A DNA stretch of 64,000 nucleotides. It comes from Apoda limacodes. Its lineage: Eukaryota > Arthropoda > Insecta > Lepidoptera > Limacodidae. This document shows positions 1 through 12,927 of the stretch, piece by piece. Every line of letters starts with the position of its first letter. The stretch's first letter is position 1. Both the position numbers and the translations under genes were made by a program. A model generated the notes under the pieces. That model did not search any database, had not been told where the DNA came from, and saw nothing but the letters and a program-made list of their open reading frames with translations. Location of the stretch: assembly GCA_946406115.1 (NCBI GenBank), contig OX291545.1, positions 16,134,001 through 16,198,000 on the forward strand, given 5' to 3'.

Positions 1-1150
1 ACTAACCAAAGTGACAATTAAAGACTAGTACATAACTCTGTATAGGTACCTAATAGCACAAAGTGCAGTATGGACATTCTCCACCGCTGTCTAGGAATAA
101 CCCCGCCGCCGCGCCCCTCTGTGACGAACCTGTTACCGCTCGCATAGAAAACGCAAACACGTCATTTTGTCGACAACAAACGAATCCCGTGAATTTCGCA
201 TAAAGTGGCCAACATTTGCTAGAAAATAAACCATGAAGTTTTATGTTAAAAATCATTTTAATATTTACTATTTAATATTTATAGGCTCACCCCAGTTAAC
301 TTAGAGAACCCAATGTTAAATTACAATATAATTTATAGAGATAAAAGATATCTGGTTCGCTGGACTCTGTCGACCATAAGTTTCCTGTTTCTAAATCTGA
401 AAAAATACGCTTTCAAACTTTTGTTTTTTGCTATAGAAAAACAAATCTTAAAATAAAAGCAAAGCTTATTTAAATGAGAAGGATTTTATCTTTTAGTGCT
501 ACGCTTTAGATGTTTTTCTTTTTAATTAATTAGGCACAGTTTCCTAAATTCTTTTTACCAGTTCTTAGACTTGAAATTTTATTTAAGAAATCTCTTTGAA
601 ATATTTTATTTACCGCAGTTAGATATTTTAAAAATTAAGTATTGTCTTTTTAATTGAATTGCAGTGACATAATATAACTGAGCATATACATAACTATTGT
701 AAAACAATCGCAACTCCGGACATTTAAATATATTTAATTTGGCTGACATAGATATATCTGTTTTTAACCATATTTATCAAGGTAATAATATTAATATTTT
801 TTAGGTTATACAAAACTTGTGAGCTACAATAGGACAACTTTTAACAAAATTATTAAAAAACTTTTATTCGAAAAAAAGCAGCAATCGTATCAAAGTTTAT
901 AACACAAACTTAAAAATTATATAACTGAAAATTAACGTCTTTGTGTCAGCGAGTTAAAGTTAAGAGTGGTTCCTAAAAATACCACTTTACCACGTATGTA
1001 TATAGTATTATACAATATGTGGTATAGCTATCCTCATAACCTACTAACATAACATATTATAAACAAAAGGGCCCCAGACGTGACTTGAATACCTTTTACT
1101 TTTTTCCTACCAACTGAAAGTTACGTTTTTGTATTTTGGACAAAGAAAAT
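1..1150. other. AT-rich stretch, nothing recognised
   Basis: Poly-A/T-rich anonymous sequence. The only sizeable open frame (about 50-256, minus) has no recognisable motif and I do not regard it as a gene. Confidence 0.6.
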
Positions 1151-1181
1151 GGTAAACTGGATTACGGTGTTGAAAGCCAGA

Positions 1182-1229
1182 CGCAGGCAGGTTTTGCCGA
1201 CCGCAGTGCGCCAGACGCTCCTGCCTGCG
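1182..1229. repeat. GC-rich hairpin with 10-bp perfect arms
   Basis: Arms cgcaggcagg (1182-1191) and cctgcctgcg (1220-1229) are perfect complements around a 28-base GC-rich loop, in otherwise AT-rich DNA. The outer flanks are also loosely complementary (tgaaa on both sides), so this may be the core of a small inverted-repeat transposon. No target-site duplication was identified. Confidence 0.5.
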
Positions 1230-1239
1230 GTTTCAGATT

Positions 1240-2080
1240 TGCTAATTAATTCCAAGCGCGTGTTCGCTACACCTGCATTTTACATTGTTGTAATTCTATT
1301 TCATTTAACCGACATTTAGAAAATAACGAACAATTATTCGTTTTGGTCAGCATCTTAAATCATAATCTTGTTCAATTCTGACTTACTTCCTTGATTTGGT
1401 CAAGAATTTGCATAAAGGGTTTATGATTCTGTACCAGTTCATATATTTTACCACTTACTTTTTTAGAGATGGTGTTTTTGAATAAGGGACATATATTAAG
1501 CGACCTTAGTCCAAATACATTGTCCCAGAAGCAGTTTTGCTGTGATATAGGCACTAAAAACTTACATACTTAAAAATTTACTTGAAATTTTTTTTAAAAA
1601 AACAATAGAAGTTTTTCAAGTTACCTTTGTGTGTAAATATTTATCGTCAGGAGCTTCATTAATATTTTTTTCTACATTTTCTCTTGTAAGTCCTACCTTC
1701 GTTTTTTTACTGACATAAATCCATCTGACTTCCTTTTAAAAAATAACTGAATTTATATAGGTATATACTGTTCAATATCTATGGAATTTTTGGACTTCAG
1801 AGTGCTTAAATAAAGACTAAATTGCCAATAGGGAAGACGGTTTGTATTTTTCGGCAATTTTTCTAAAGTAAGCTAATAGGACATCTCTAAAAACAAACTG
1901 GTTTTCTTCTTGTTTCTCCAAGTAATAAAACTGACGTATGCGGTTAAGTACCTACTTGTCTTAAGGCTTCGGTGGTAACAGGTTCATATTTATTTCTTGA
2001 GCCCCATTAACAATATCTGGAGGTGTCGCATTTATATTAAACTTATCTGACAACGAAGACATTTTTCATTTCTTTTGTAA
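1240..2080. other. AT-rich stretch, nothing recognised
   Basis: No repeat, RNA or coding signal that I can support. A 60-codon minus-strand frame at 1372-1554 has no motif. Confidence 0.55.
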
Positions 2081-2084
2081 GTTG

Positions 2085-2580
2085 TAAATAAAGAAACTCG
2101 TCAAAATAAAATGGTGGCAAAAGAAGTGTAGCCATCTAGCAATATCTAGAGAATTTATAAATTAAAAAGTTTTGGCTGAAGCTGAAAACTATTTCGTCGC
2201 TAGTTTCATTATTGTTCACACTATTTCAATATGGAAACTATAGTTCTGATTTTGGACCACCGGGTCAGAAAAAAATGTTTCACTATAATTGCTCGCTTGG
2301 CGCATAGTTTATATCTTAAACTACAGATGGCACTTTTATATTTATACATGTACGTAAAGCCCACGTACTATTTAATCGTAGAAGTAGAGCACGCGCGGTG
2401 TCGGTGCATTCAATGACATAATAAATCATATCGCCCGTGGGTTTAATAAACCCGCGCTTTGCCTTGAGGTAAGAAAAATTTACAAAGAAAAAGCCCATGA
2501 GAGTAATTAAGTTCTTAGCACACACTTTACCAGCACGTTATGACACTGTTTACGACTAAGTGTGATGAAAAACAATTTCT
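2085..2580 (+). repeat. Dispersed repeat, also present at 33.0-33.7 kb
   Basis: Two blocks here match two blocks near 33 kb in the same order. The first contains agttttggctgaag (compare 33065-33100). The second contains tttacaaa, then agcccatg, then tatgacactgtttacga (compare 33535-33660). The middle parts do not align clearly. Collinearity suggests one long, old repeat rather than two unrelated ones. A third fragment on the other strand lies near 7.3 kb. Confidence 0.5.
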
Positions 2581-2584
2581 ATTT

Positions 2585-2995
2585 TGAAATTTTGAAAAGT
2601 AAAAATTATTTTAGCTGTTATTCGTTTGAGAAGAAATGTATTTCTTTGAAAATGTTAAGTTTTATATGGGTACCTGTATGTTGTAAGTAAAATGAAATAG
2701 TAAGCCAAACGTTGATTTTCTAAATAAATTGTAACTGTTAATAAATTGTCAATTGAAGTTGTAAAAAAAAGAAGTCAATGCAATAAAAAAAATGTCCAAA
2801 ATACGGTCATTTTTGTCGCATATTATGACACAAATCAATCAAAACCTATGGGGTACTTCCCGTTGACCTAAAATCATGTTATTTGACACGATGCAAGATG
2901 TTACATCTTAAATATAGGAAAAAATCTAAAAACTGATAATAAAGGCATGAAACCTGTAAGTATGATCTCATGACGGAAGAACTATTTACATATAA
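2585..2995. other. AT-rich stretch, nothing recognised
   Basis: No supported feature. Confidence 0.5.
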
Positions 2996-3001
2996 TAAGT
3001 C

Positions 3002-3046
3002 TTTACCGAACCCTCGGTGCGCGAGCCAGACTCGCACTTGGTTAAT
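3002..3046 (-). mobile_element. Head fragment of ggccaagtgcgagtc SINE-like family
   Basis: Read on the minus strand it gives the family opening: ccaagtgcgagt, then a gcgc stretch, then gagggttc. Longer plus-strand copies are at 28995-29282 and 34031-34185. Only the head is present, so it is a truncated copy. Confidence 0.6.
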
Positions 3047-3049
3047 TTT

Positions 3050-3715
3050 ACATTAGTACCTACCTACATTCATGGTGTAAGGCTTAGCATATTTCTTTTA
3101 ATTTTATACTAATTACATTCCATTTCAAAAAGCATGGTGCGCGTGATACGAGAATTTTTACTAAATTCAGTGGTAACCGCAATGAAGATAATGAGTACGT
3201 AGTTTTGAAGATATAAACTATATCTTCATTATAAATTATTTATATTATCCAATTACATGCCATTTACAGATACCAATTTGCAAATACTACGCATCACGCT
3301 ATGTGAAAATCTTGTATATTTATATAACTTAGTAATAAAAAAAGTACCGCTTTCTTGTTCTAGTGCTAAAACTTCTAAGTTCTCTTGAACAATTTATAAA
3401 TAACGAAACAAATAAATCTTTTCGGATAAAATATGTGATCGAGAGGTTTATGAGAGAGTAATTTTCGAAACTTCAGTTCGAGAACGTAATACAAAAGAGC
3501 ACATCAACATTCCATGCGCGGAGGAATACGAACGGAGCGTGCGAGATCTTATTAAATCCAATAATACGTAGTAAAGCCCTCGGGCTAACAGCATCAGCAA
3601 AGAGTCCGGCTCCGTAGATAACTATTGACGAACTGACAAAGACCTTGCTGCATATATTTATTGCCCTTTGTCTATTGGCAGGAAATTGGTCAGTAGCTTT
3701 GTTATTCCTTTATTA
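3050..3715. other. AT-rich stretch with a GC-richer patch, nothing recognised
   Basis: About 3515-3640 is richer in GC than its surroundings, but shows no recognisable coding frame or inverted repeat. Confidence 0.45.
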
Positions 3716-3718
3716 TCA

Positions 3719-4030
3719 ACTAGATTTTGCCAGCGGCTCCGCCCGCCCTAAATTTGGTTATCGGCGTAGAACTCCTTCATTAACTAATTAATTATTATAC
3801 TAATGACGTTTGCTATGCAAGCTGTAGCTATAGCTATAGTTCGTTTAAGCTCGGTTATAGTTATTCCCGCGGGAACTTTTGAATTTTTCAGGATAAAAAG
3901 TAGCCATGTCACTCCATCCCTTCAACTATCACCACTTAAAAAATCACGTCAATTCGTCGCTCCGTTTTGCCGTGAGACGGACAAACTAACAGACACACAC
4001 ACTTTCCCATTTATAATATTAGTATGGATA
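3719..4030 (+). mobile_element. Family A dispersed repeat (RTE-like tail), near full length
   Basis: Opens with ttttgccagcggctccgccc. It passes through a 'gctgtagctatagctatag' segment, 'cgggaacttttgaattttt' and 'aggataaaaagtagcc', and ends tttataatattagtatgga after a 'gacagac'-like segment. This opening and ending are typical of one of the commonest lepidopteran repeats. I connect its tail to RTE-type LINEs only tentatively. The open frame inside (3803-4048) is incidental. Confidence 0.75.
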
Positions 4031-4075
4031 TATATTTTTTTTTCGTAGCAAAAACACGGTAAAAGATTTGTTCTT

Positions 4076-4150
4076 TAGCCAGGACTAAGACCTCCAACCC
4101 TACGGTTCCGACTTATTGCTCTGCCAATTGAGCTATTGAAGTCAATTCTA
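4076..4150 (-). mobile_element. tRNA-derived SINE head (degenerate)
   Basis: The minus strand carries tagctcaattgg, a perfect polymerase III A-box, followed about 25 bases on by a weak B-box (ggttggaggtc instead of ggttcgantcc). The damaged B-box and the lack of a pairing acceptor stem argue against a working tRNA. It sits just downstream of the family A copy. Confidence 0.5.
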
Positions 4151-4795
4151 GCTGGTCAAAAAATAAGCTATAATTATCTTTCTTGATTCTATTAAGAACT
4201 GTGTGTTTATTTAAATGATTTATGTACTTAGAGCGCATAACATTCATAGATTTTGTTATATTATTGAAGAACAAATTCATGCAGATCGTAGTATGGGACA
4301 GGTATTGGGGTGTCATTGCATAGGTCTTTTAAAAATACGTCAAAGTTTCTTAAGAACTTTTATTCCGTATATTTTCCGAGTTATTGGCTTCCAAATTTGT
4401 AAATTTTATTTCTTCCTGTTTAACTTTTAAACCGCATGTTCTAAAAATATGCCCCCATATTCAAGCTATTAAAAACCATCTACATCCGAGATGACTGTGT
4501 CATGCACTGTCCGCTTACGTTTTAATGAAAAAAAAATGTAAAATAAGTTGTCTTTCAACGAAAATTGTTTTATGCAATAATTCTAATGTGTTTACGACAC
4601 ATACTTGGCCGGATAATTAAATTAATCCAAAGTTAATAAAAAAATTCTTAAATAACATTAAATTGTGAGTTTCAGGAAATATAATTTAAAATGTGGAATT
4701 TACCACGAACTTCTGATTAAAAAATATTTCTTGATGCTCAAGCTTGCATTCGTTTTTTAATAAAGCATCTTTAGTCTTTCGAAATCTTTTAAAAG
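4150..4795. other. AT-rich stretch, nothing recognised
   Basis: No supported feature. Overlapping short frames on both strands at 4113-4430 have no motifs. Confidence 0.5.
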
Positions 4796-4799
4796 CTGA

Positions 4800-4915
4800 G
4801 GTGCCGTAGGTTGAGTACGCGTCACAACCTCTTGACCCGTTGACGTCGACGTCTCGTCGGGAACGACTCTTATACCGTTCGCGTCGGCGTCGTCGAGACT
4901 ACGCCGCTTTTGCCG
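4800..4915. other. CpG-rich island of unknown origin
   Basis: A dense run of CpG-containing words (gacgtcgacgtctcgtcgg and similar) in AT-rich surroundings. Partly self-complementary (gtctcg against cgagac), as in many MITE interiors, but I could not define ends or a target-site duplication. Confidence 0.35.
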
Positions 4916-4919
4916 TTAT

Positions 4920-7235
4920 TTTTGTGTAGGTACATCTACAAAATAGTTACAATATAGCAGAATATTATGGGTAGTTATATCAAATTTATTTGTTTGTACA
5001 ACATTTGTTTACAAGTTAATAGCAGCATTTTTTTTTCCTCGATGGACGTTTTATTCAAATCGGTCCAGTATTTTAGCCATAAAGCATACAAATTTAGTAG
5101 ATTTTGCATTTCTGTTTTAGCAAAATGAGCGGGCAAGAAACTCAGTAGTTAAGCTTTTAGATATTTTTTTCAACTTCATGTAAAAAATATAAAACATGGT
5201 TGAGCGAAGCGATGGCTGATCCATGTGTCATACTTGTGAACGGGTGCCGCCTGTGGAGGCTGGTCTGCTCTTGCAAACTTCTCGGATTTTTATCTCGGGA
5301 GTTACTTAAATTCCGTCACAGAATAATTAAAGACTTTTAACGTGCCCCCCTATGCAATCTGAAATATTTTGTAAATCTTCTTTATTAAGTGTTTCAATAC
5401 AAAACATGTTTTATTAGTTGATGCACTATAATATTATGTTTCGTTTGTGATTTTACAAAGATTTCCTAGACGCACGCAATAAAACAGTATTGTAAAAGCT
5501 AGTTGTAGTTAATTTACTTGACGATTTGAAAGTGTTCTTAGTAACCCATTTGAATAAAAAGATTTTTGATTTTGATATATTATATCTATAGTCTTACACT
5601 AAGTTGTAACATAATATTTTTTTTTTATTTGAGTACATTACATTTGTATGTATACTAACTAATTAAGTTACAGTTTTTACAAGCATTTTTGTTATGAATG
5701 TATTATAACTTTTTTATAGCTTTAAGGTTTTAAGGTTTCCGTAGCCAAACGGAAAAAACGGAACCTTTATAAATTTCTCATATACGTCCATACGTAAGTA
5801 GCATATCCATAGCCTTTTATAATTCCGCCGTCTTTTTATCGATTCAAAAAGGTTTGCCGCCATACAGGTTAATCCTTTAAATGTTTTTTTTTAAATAAGA
5901 TGATCCTTAATAAAAAATTTAAATTTATTTAATATATAATTGACCATATTTTCACGGATTTGGCTATGTAACTATGTTCTTCCTGAAGACGACATTTTGG
6001 AACTACAAATTCATCTTTATTCCTTATATTAACCCGATGCAGATCACTGTTTTTAACATATAAATGCCAATTTTTGCATACATAAATTTTACATATATAC
6101 GTTTCTACATACATAGTTAAAATAACACTTCCCCTAAATAGTTCCCTAAAAGAATTTCGGGGTCCCTATTTATGGATTATCCATACAGCAGGTTTCTTGC
6201 AAAATAAAGACTACCAATATTAGCTACATTACCCGAAAGCAAAATGCCATACGACATACGGCATGGAAATAGCTAATAATTTTGTTCTTATATTTCTGAC
6301 ATTTGGCATCATAAATTTAAAGCACCAAGAAGTTCGTTCTTTGCCGTTAACCACTGAACAACCTGAGAAAGTCTACTACTTACATCGTCAAAAACACTTT
6401 TATTAAAACATCATTAAATAAAAAAGAAAGAAAAAAGAAAAATCTACAAAAAATTTAATCTTGCACAGCTTCTCCATAAAGAAAGGCAAATCATTTATGT
6501 AATAAGAAATAGGAAAGGACCTAAAATAGAACTTTGAATCTTAAAATCCTAAAATGGTTTTAGACCATTAAATGCCACTCAGCAGTATAAATGCTGCTTT
6601 GAGAGTTGTCACTGCCATCATAACCAAGAGTCTAAAATATTAATTATCACACTTCCGAAGTTAATAATTAACTTTAAAGTTTCTCGTGTGCTGAGTTTGG
6701 CACTTCATTCGATGCTACACGAAATAAATTTTCGCTTGCAATTATCTCTAACTTGGAGAGACGCTTTCAAACTTAATTATCAAACTGAGATATTGACTTT
6801 ACAACAATTAAGTAATTTTGATATAGACATAATGGATGTAATCTAAAGTTTTGATGCCGCTTTAAACATTAAAGACAGAATAATTATTCGCATTATAATT
6901 ATTATTCACGATATCACTAAAATTTAGTTTCTGAGTCACTTAGAAAAATTTAATTTTTTTTTATTTTCTATCACAAGCTGACTAATGTAATACGCGAACG
7001 TAAGAGATATTTTCAGTATAAAACAAAAAATTTTATTTCTATTTTTCTAAAAACAAAAAACAACATTCAAACCAATCGCTAATAAATTTATACATTTTCA
7101 TCAGACTTACTCGTAAACAGTGTAAGACCTTAATTAAGCCCATTGACTTTTTCTTTATACATTTTACATTTCTCAAAGCAAAGCGCACGTTCATAGAACT
7201 TCTGGATGGTAATGACGCGCCTATTCTATCAAATA
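4920..7235. other. AT-rich stretch, nothing firmly recognised
   Basis: Long anonymous region. A short GC-richer patch at about 5200-5285 and a small ctcagcag...ctgctttgag stem near 6576-6603 are the only visible irregularities. Neither is assignable. Confidence 0.5.
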
Positions 7236-7239
7236 GATA

Positions 7240-7375
7240 ATGTAAAGAGCTGGCTGTTCAAAATATGAACTACGCGCACACTGCAAGCAAGCAATTACAA
7301 ATTTTAACTTCAGTCAAAACAGTTTATTTCATAAATTCTGTAGATATCTAGCACCATCTAGCGGTGGCATTTTTT
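7240..7375 (-). repeat. Fragment of the 2.1/33-kb dispersed repeat
   Basis: On the minus strand it contains ccaccgctagatggtgct, then tagatatct, an 'aatttatg' segment and 'ttttgactgaagtta'. This parallels 'ggtggcaaa', 'agccatctagcaatatcta' and 'gttttggctgaag' at 2110-2185. A divergent, truncated copy. Confidence 0.45.
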
Positions 7376-8235
7376 TGCTTTACTTCTATTCCCACCTTTT
7401 CAATTGTTATAGTGAGTTTGTTAATTTATTTGCCTCATATTTTTATTTATTTACTCGCAAATGTGATGAAAACATTGTGTGTATCACAGTCGCCGCGACG
7501 GTAAGGAAATTAAAAACTCGAGTCATAAGCCTTAGGCTTCGAAATAGTCTCTCGTTACTAATTTTCTCCTTACCACCCTTAATACACAATAATATTTATA
7601 AACTGACTCCCCTAAATAAACTATTTTTCTTATTACACATAAATGAAATTATACGGGTATATATACCTATGCCTGATGAACACACCGTATTATTGGAAAA
7701 ATCATTTTTTACCTTATATTATTAGAGAAATAACCTTTTTTATAGCGTTATTGTGGCAATGCAACTAATTTGTTGCATACGTTATGTCACTTTTATTATA
7801 AGTAGATACTATTATTCAATACTATTAATAGAAAAACTTCATAGAATCTTCTATGGAGGTTTTTCGATATTAAAATTAAATGGGAAACTGCAATAACGTA
7901 GATCAAACATAAAATGAAATAAACGCATCCAATTACGTCGCCGATGTAGTATGAGGCACGAAAATGATCGAAATGATCTACTCTTCTCATGTTTACAGTA
8001 TATTCAGCGATGGCTGTGGGGATAGGAATCTCTCTTACAATATAAAATTAAAATTTAGATAAAATTAATATCCAATAGATGATTATAATTTAAAAGTAGT
8101 TTTAAGAAAGTATTAGAAGCAAGTTCCCATTAACAATATTGACAAGTTAAATATTAAGCTGGCATACTATTAAAAACGAAATATGCAAACAACCAAAACT
8201 AAACACTCGCCATTAAAGTAAGCTATGACCATTTG
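7376..8235. other. AT-rich stretch, nothing recognised
   Basis: Includes a 116-codon frame at 7375-7725 (plus). Its product is dominated by Leu, Phe, Ile, Tyr and Asn, as expected from random AT-rich DNA, with no domain I recognise. I do not annotate it as a gene. Confidence 0.55.
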
Positions 8236-8244
8236 TAGAGAGCC

Positions 8245-8309
8245 CGGAAGGCGGCGCATTAGGAAGATTAAAATTTGTAAAAGCAAAGAAGCGGAGGAAC
8301 CGCCTTCGC
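8245..8309. repeat. Short inverted repeat, GC-richer patch
   Basis: cggaaggcgg (8245-8254) faces ccgccttcgc (8300-8309), about 9 pairing bases around a 45-base loop. Could be a MITE relic or chance. Confidence 0.3.
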
Positions 8310-8319
8310 ACTGTCATAC

Positions 8320-9260
8320 ATTCTGCACAAGTAGGCGCCTACATATCTACATTTAGCACCGTAACAATAAGAATTTAAGAGCAAAAGAGGAAAAGGAAAG
8401 CTTGATTATGTGAAAAGTAACTGCTTCAAGAGTTTGTCGCGTTGAATTGTGATATAGCCTTGCAGTTTAATAGCCTTCACTTGGAATGTTTTAGGTACTT
8501 ATATAGCAGAATTGTCGTATAAGTCCTTTAACAATATTTTTTTAGGATGCGATAGCTTGTTTTCTTATCGAGTTTTAAGTTGGTATATAATGTTTTGCGT
8601 ATTTAAACGTATGTGCTGTATTTTATATTTGCACGTAATTGGCCAGTTAAGGAATTGAGTTTGGCAGTCTATTATAAGAGATGACGTAAATTAATATTAA
8701 AATACATAAATTGAAATAATTTGTTTCTTAAAAAATAGAATATCATTTTACTTTTTGAAGTCAATGAACCACAAGTTACTAGGAATTACAGTTTCGAAGT
8801 CAAAATGGCGCTCTGGCGAGAATAAAGAAACTTTGCAGCGGTCGGTCTTTTATTATATTTCATTTAATCAATATAAATTGTCAAGTAAATTATCCCATAT
8901 AGTTTTATCATCAAGGTTAATTTTAATTGTATTATAATAAAGCTTTTTTGTTTAACGAAAATTTTAACCTTTTTAAGTTTATTTACATACTTCTGCAGGT
9001 TTTTAATTTTAAAAGCGGATACTTTGTCATTACAACTCTTTCAGCCACACTTTTAAACACTCGCGAACAACTGACAGTATTTTCAGAAGCCATCACATCC
9101 GTTCTATCGATCACTATAGATAGTGGAAATTGGTAATAAAAATTGAACCCAAATTTTCGTTATTTTACGACAGAGCAAAACTGAGTTTAAACGGAAATCA
9201 AGTTCTGACAACCTTTTTAGCTATCAAATTGAACAAGCTAATTTAGATCTTTTATCATTA
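8320..9260. other. AT-rich stretch, nothing recognised
   Basis: Two adjacent frames of 60 and 69 codons (8755-9136) have no motifs. Confidence 0.5.
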
Positions 9261-9263
9261 TTT

Positions 9264-9533
9264 GTGGTGTTGGCCGACTTTACTTTGCGTCCTGAGTGAC
9301 AGAGGTTCGAGCCCGGCGTTTATCAATGAGTCTTTTACTTAATTTCTCAAGTACATTGATTATTCACATCACTGGCTTAGCGGTGAAGGAAAACATCGTG
9401 AGGAAACCTGCATATGTAAAGAAGAAGTATGTGAAGTCCACAATCCACACTGAGCCCGCGTGTGGACTATGGATCAAATCGCCCTCTGTCAGTGTAGGCC
9501 GTGCCCCAACAGAGGGGACGTATGAGACTGATA
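9264..9533 (+). mobile_element. tRNA-derived SINE, family S1
   Basis: The head contains a B-box (ggttcgagccc, 9304-9314) preceded by a diverged A-box region (ttggccga). The body carries the conserved lepidopteran SINE core ggaaaacatcgtgaggaaac, then 'ctgcatatgt', 'tgtggactatgg' and a 'gggacgtatgagactga' tail. The same order appears on the minus strand at 39460-39760. The open frame across it (9296-9628) is incidental. Confidence 0.85.
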
Positions 9534-9534
9534 A

Positions 9535-12015
9535 GGAAATACCAACATTATTGATTTATATTCTAAAGTATCTGAAGATTTTTTTGAATAATAGACATAG
9601 GGTCAAACAAACAAAGATAGACATATGAAAATAGCAATCTTTAAAAAGATTCAGGCAGTGTACCCAATGTTTGTTGTTGAAAGTTTATTTGTTCCCAGGG
9701 CACTGCTACAGAATATTGCATGAATAACTCATACAAAATTGGCAGAACTTTTTTAATTTAGTCTCTGAAACAAATACAGCTTTAGCTATGATTTATTCGG
9801 CAAAGTCAGATATATATGACAGAAATGGAATCTACAGTCGTGAAAAAAAAATATGAATATTACTACAATAAACAGAGAAAAAATTAATAACAAAGAAATC
9901 GTGAAGAATATATTTAACTCTAGGTAGAAAAAAGTAGAAAAGTAAATTATTTAAACAACAATGGGGGATATTTGTGTTTTTTTTTTAAATAGTATAAATC
10001 TCAGTTGATTTAAAATTAGTTTTCATCTTAGGTCATCTAAGGAAAACATTTTTCTCAGTCACCGCCAATTAACGAGTGCGTAAATAGTATAAAGAGAGAA
10101 AGATAGAGTTTGTATGTTCGAATTAATTTGTGAGAAAATCTTCAAAACTAGTAAAGCTATTTTAAAAATTCTTATACAGTATAAAAACTACATTATTACA
10201 TCCGAAAAGTTGAGGATTCCATAAAATATGGAAGAAGAAGTAAAATTAGCTGTCGTCAAAAATGCCTTTCAGACAGTCGATTTTTAAGTGGAAATTTTTT
10301 CTAATTGTAAATTGTAACATATTTCTAATTGCAACTCTATTTACAGGGCTAATTAGAAACTTGAGTTAATTAGTGGAACAGACTATTGTTACAAAAAACT
10401 CATTTAGAAGCACAAATGCATGGAATTAGGTCGCAAAAATAAAAAAGTATTTACTTCGTCGTAAGGCAAAAATATTAGTATTTTATCTGTAACTGGAGCT
10501 GGAAAGGAAAATTTTATTAAGATCTAAATGAAATTAGGGGACGCCACGGTGGGGCCAGTATACAGTTATCAGATAGTAAAATGCAAATTATAGCCTTTTG
10601 TTTGCGTACGACGTTTGGCACCGAAAAAGTCAACAACAAAAATATTTATGAACAATGTTTACTGAGAAAATTATGAACTGAATCCTATTTAGATGACATT
10701 GTTTTGGACTTATTGAAGATCAAAAATTTGTAAGAAATGAATAAAAATAAACATTATTTTATTTTATTAATAGTGGGGTAAACGTATAAGAAAGAGTTTG
10801 TAATGAAGAGTGAGTTGCCTATTTTAGTATGACGCTTTCCATTTTTCAAATTTCTTTCCCATAAAAAATTTTACTGTTCCTAATTTTAAATGATTTCTTA
10901 TACGGTCAGGGTTATTTGCTTATTTTATGCAGTTTTTATTTTGTTTTTTTTTTTCTTGAAAACCATAAAGTTTACCATACTATACTACCATTGCCATAAC
11001 GGGATACCCATTACCTGTCGCTGGTGGTTGCCTGTTTATAGTATGACGTTTCCAATTTTTATAAGTTTTTTTCTCATACAAAAGTTTTGACTGTAGTTAA
11101 CATATTCATTTCCTTAGCTGTAACATAAATTTACGCAATTCATAATTAATATGTACTAGACAGTTTAGGATATGCAACCTGTCTTAGAATTAGATTTTCC
11201 ATCTTCTTTTCACAAACTTTTATTTTTAAATCCCGTATTTTATTCTCTAAGCTGCACATGAGTTCATAAATAAACGCAATTCTTTTCACAATGCCTTATA
11301 TTGAACAAATACTCTCAAATCATTTCCTGCTATAACTTAACGGTGGCGGACGGAAATTCCGTGAACAAAATACAAACAAGATTGGTACGCTTGGAGAAGC
11401 ACATCTTGAAAACCCTATAACTAAGCGCAGGTCGACTGTATCCTCTTATATCCGAAATGGTTTTGATTTCATATTTACAAAGACTTTACTAGCTATTTTT
11501 ACTCTATGTATATTTTATACATTAATCATTGTTTTTGCTATATTTAGATATTTTTTTTTTAATTTAAGTACTTAGCATATACTTAGTGTTATTGTTAAGT
11601 TTTAGAACTGAATCCTTATTCAAAAGTGATCATTAAATTATATACATATTTATTGATATTGTTTAGTGTTTGAAACATTATTATATTACGTTACACATAT
11701 ATTGTTCATACATTTATATACATTCTTTTATTTTCGTTACATCTATTTTCTTTTAATTTTATTTTCCTTTTTCATTACATATATATTGTTTAATTGCAAT
11801 GTTTATTAAATATACAGATATTGGATGTATCAACATATAAATGTTTGTGATACCAATTTTAATGCAATATCACAAACATATTTGTTAGAATATAAGCTCA
11901 TACGAATATAACCTATTATTACTTGAGACAATAACAGAATTGAACATGTTAAACGTACCTATCCATATGATATTTCTTTTATATAATTTTGTATACATCA
12001 GAATTCACAGATAAA
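9535..12015. other. AT-rich stretch, nothing recognised
   Basis: Anonymous sequence with simple A/T runs and no repeat match to the rest of the window. A somewhat less AT-rich patch at 11340-11455 could be an old coding relic of a retroelement, but I cannot name it. Confidence 0.5.
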
Positions 12016-12019
12016 TTTT

Positions 12020-12310
12020 TATTCCCGGTTTTGCCCCCTAGGGGATATTTTTTTAAAAACGGTGATACACGTCAACCTTAATTTTCAATCTAAAGGCCAA
12101 ATACCAATTTTTATGCATTTAACTTCTAAATTGAAGGCTATTTAATTAAATTTCTAATCCCTACTTGACTCCTTTAATAGATGAATTTTGCAAAATCCTT
12201 TTTCAGTGAAGCTTTACGTCAAGCAACGAACCCAAATGCAAAATTTTTTGGGTTGCACGTTGATATTTCATAAAATCAGTCCGTCAGTTTTTTCTTTTAT
12301 TTAAATATAT
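12020..12310 (+). mobile_element. Degenerate family A 3' module
   Basis: Contains the 'cccctaggggat' segment, 'caaaatccttttt', 'cagtccgtcagtttt' and a final 'tatataaa'. These correspond in order to the 3' module of the longer copy at 36150-36350 ('cctttgggtattc', 'aaaatcctttctt', 'gatccgtca'). Heavily diverged. Confidence 0.45.
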
Positions 12311-12925
12311 AAACTATTAAAAATACTATAATAAAAAATGTACCACAAGTTACAGTTTGGTTCAAGTTCAACAATAGAACTTCTAAAGTTATGCTGCATA
12401 AATTTTACAAGACCATCTTACTCTTAAGTAGTTATTAATTTTTTTAAACAACACAATCAAGAGAAAACTTTAAAAAAAAATATTGTTCCCACTTATACGA
12501 TTTTCACTATTATTCCGGGCCCATTTAACAAACACGACAAGTGTAAATTTCAATGACAATTTGGTGTACATTGCGGAAGCAATATGGAATTTACGGAACA
12601 AATATAGGTACATTTATTGCTGTTCATTGATTCGGCAATGTGCTCCGAATTGTCAAAGTAATTAAAAATTTTCACGTTTATGAAATAGGCTGGGTTTGAT
12701 TGATAGAATTAAATTTTATTGTAATAAAACTAACAGTTCGTCTTCTATTACTAATTTTAGAACTTTGAAAATTCTGTCAATGTGTGAAAATGTACAAAAG
12801 TCTAAGGAGCATATTCCCACATATTTTGTAGGTTATTCTTGATCTTGTTTTTATTGTTACCAACGTTATAATCAAAGGTTTTACACTTGTGACAACTTTC
12901 TTTAAATGTGCATCTTACGGATTAC
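12311..12925. other. AT-rich stretch, nothing recognised
   Basis: No supported feature. Confidence 0.5.
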
Positions 12926-12927
12926 AT

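Noticed and set aside
4076..4150. Functional tRNA gene on the minus strand
   Set aside because: The A-box is good but the B-box is damaged, and no acceptor stem pairs. SINE head is the better reading.
7375..7725. 116-codon open frame as a possible gene
   Set aside because: Composition is typical of random AT-rich translation, with no motif, no homologous copy in the window and no plausible exon partner.
9296..9628. 110-codon open frame as a possible gene
   Set aside because: It lies almost wholly in a tRNA-derived SINE.
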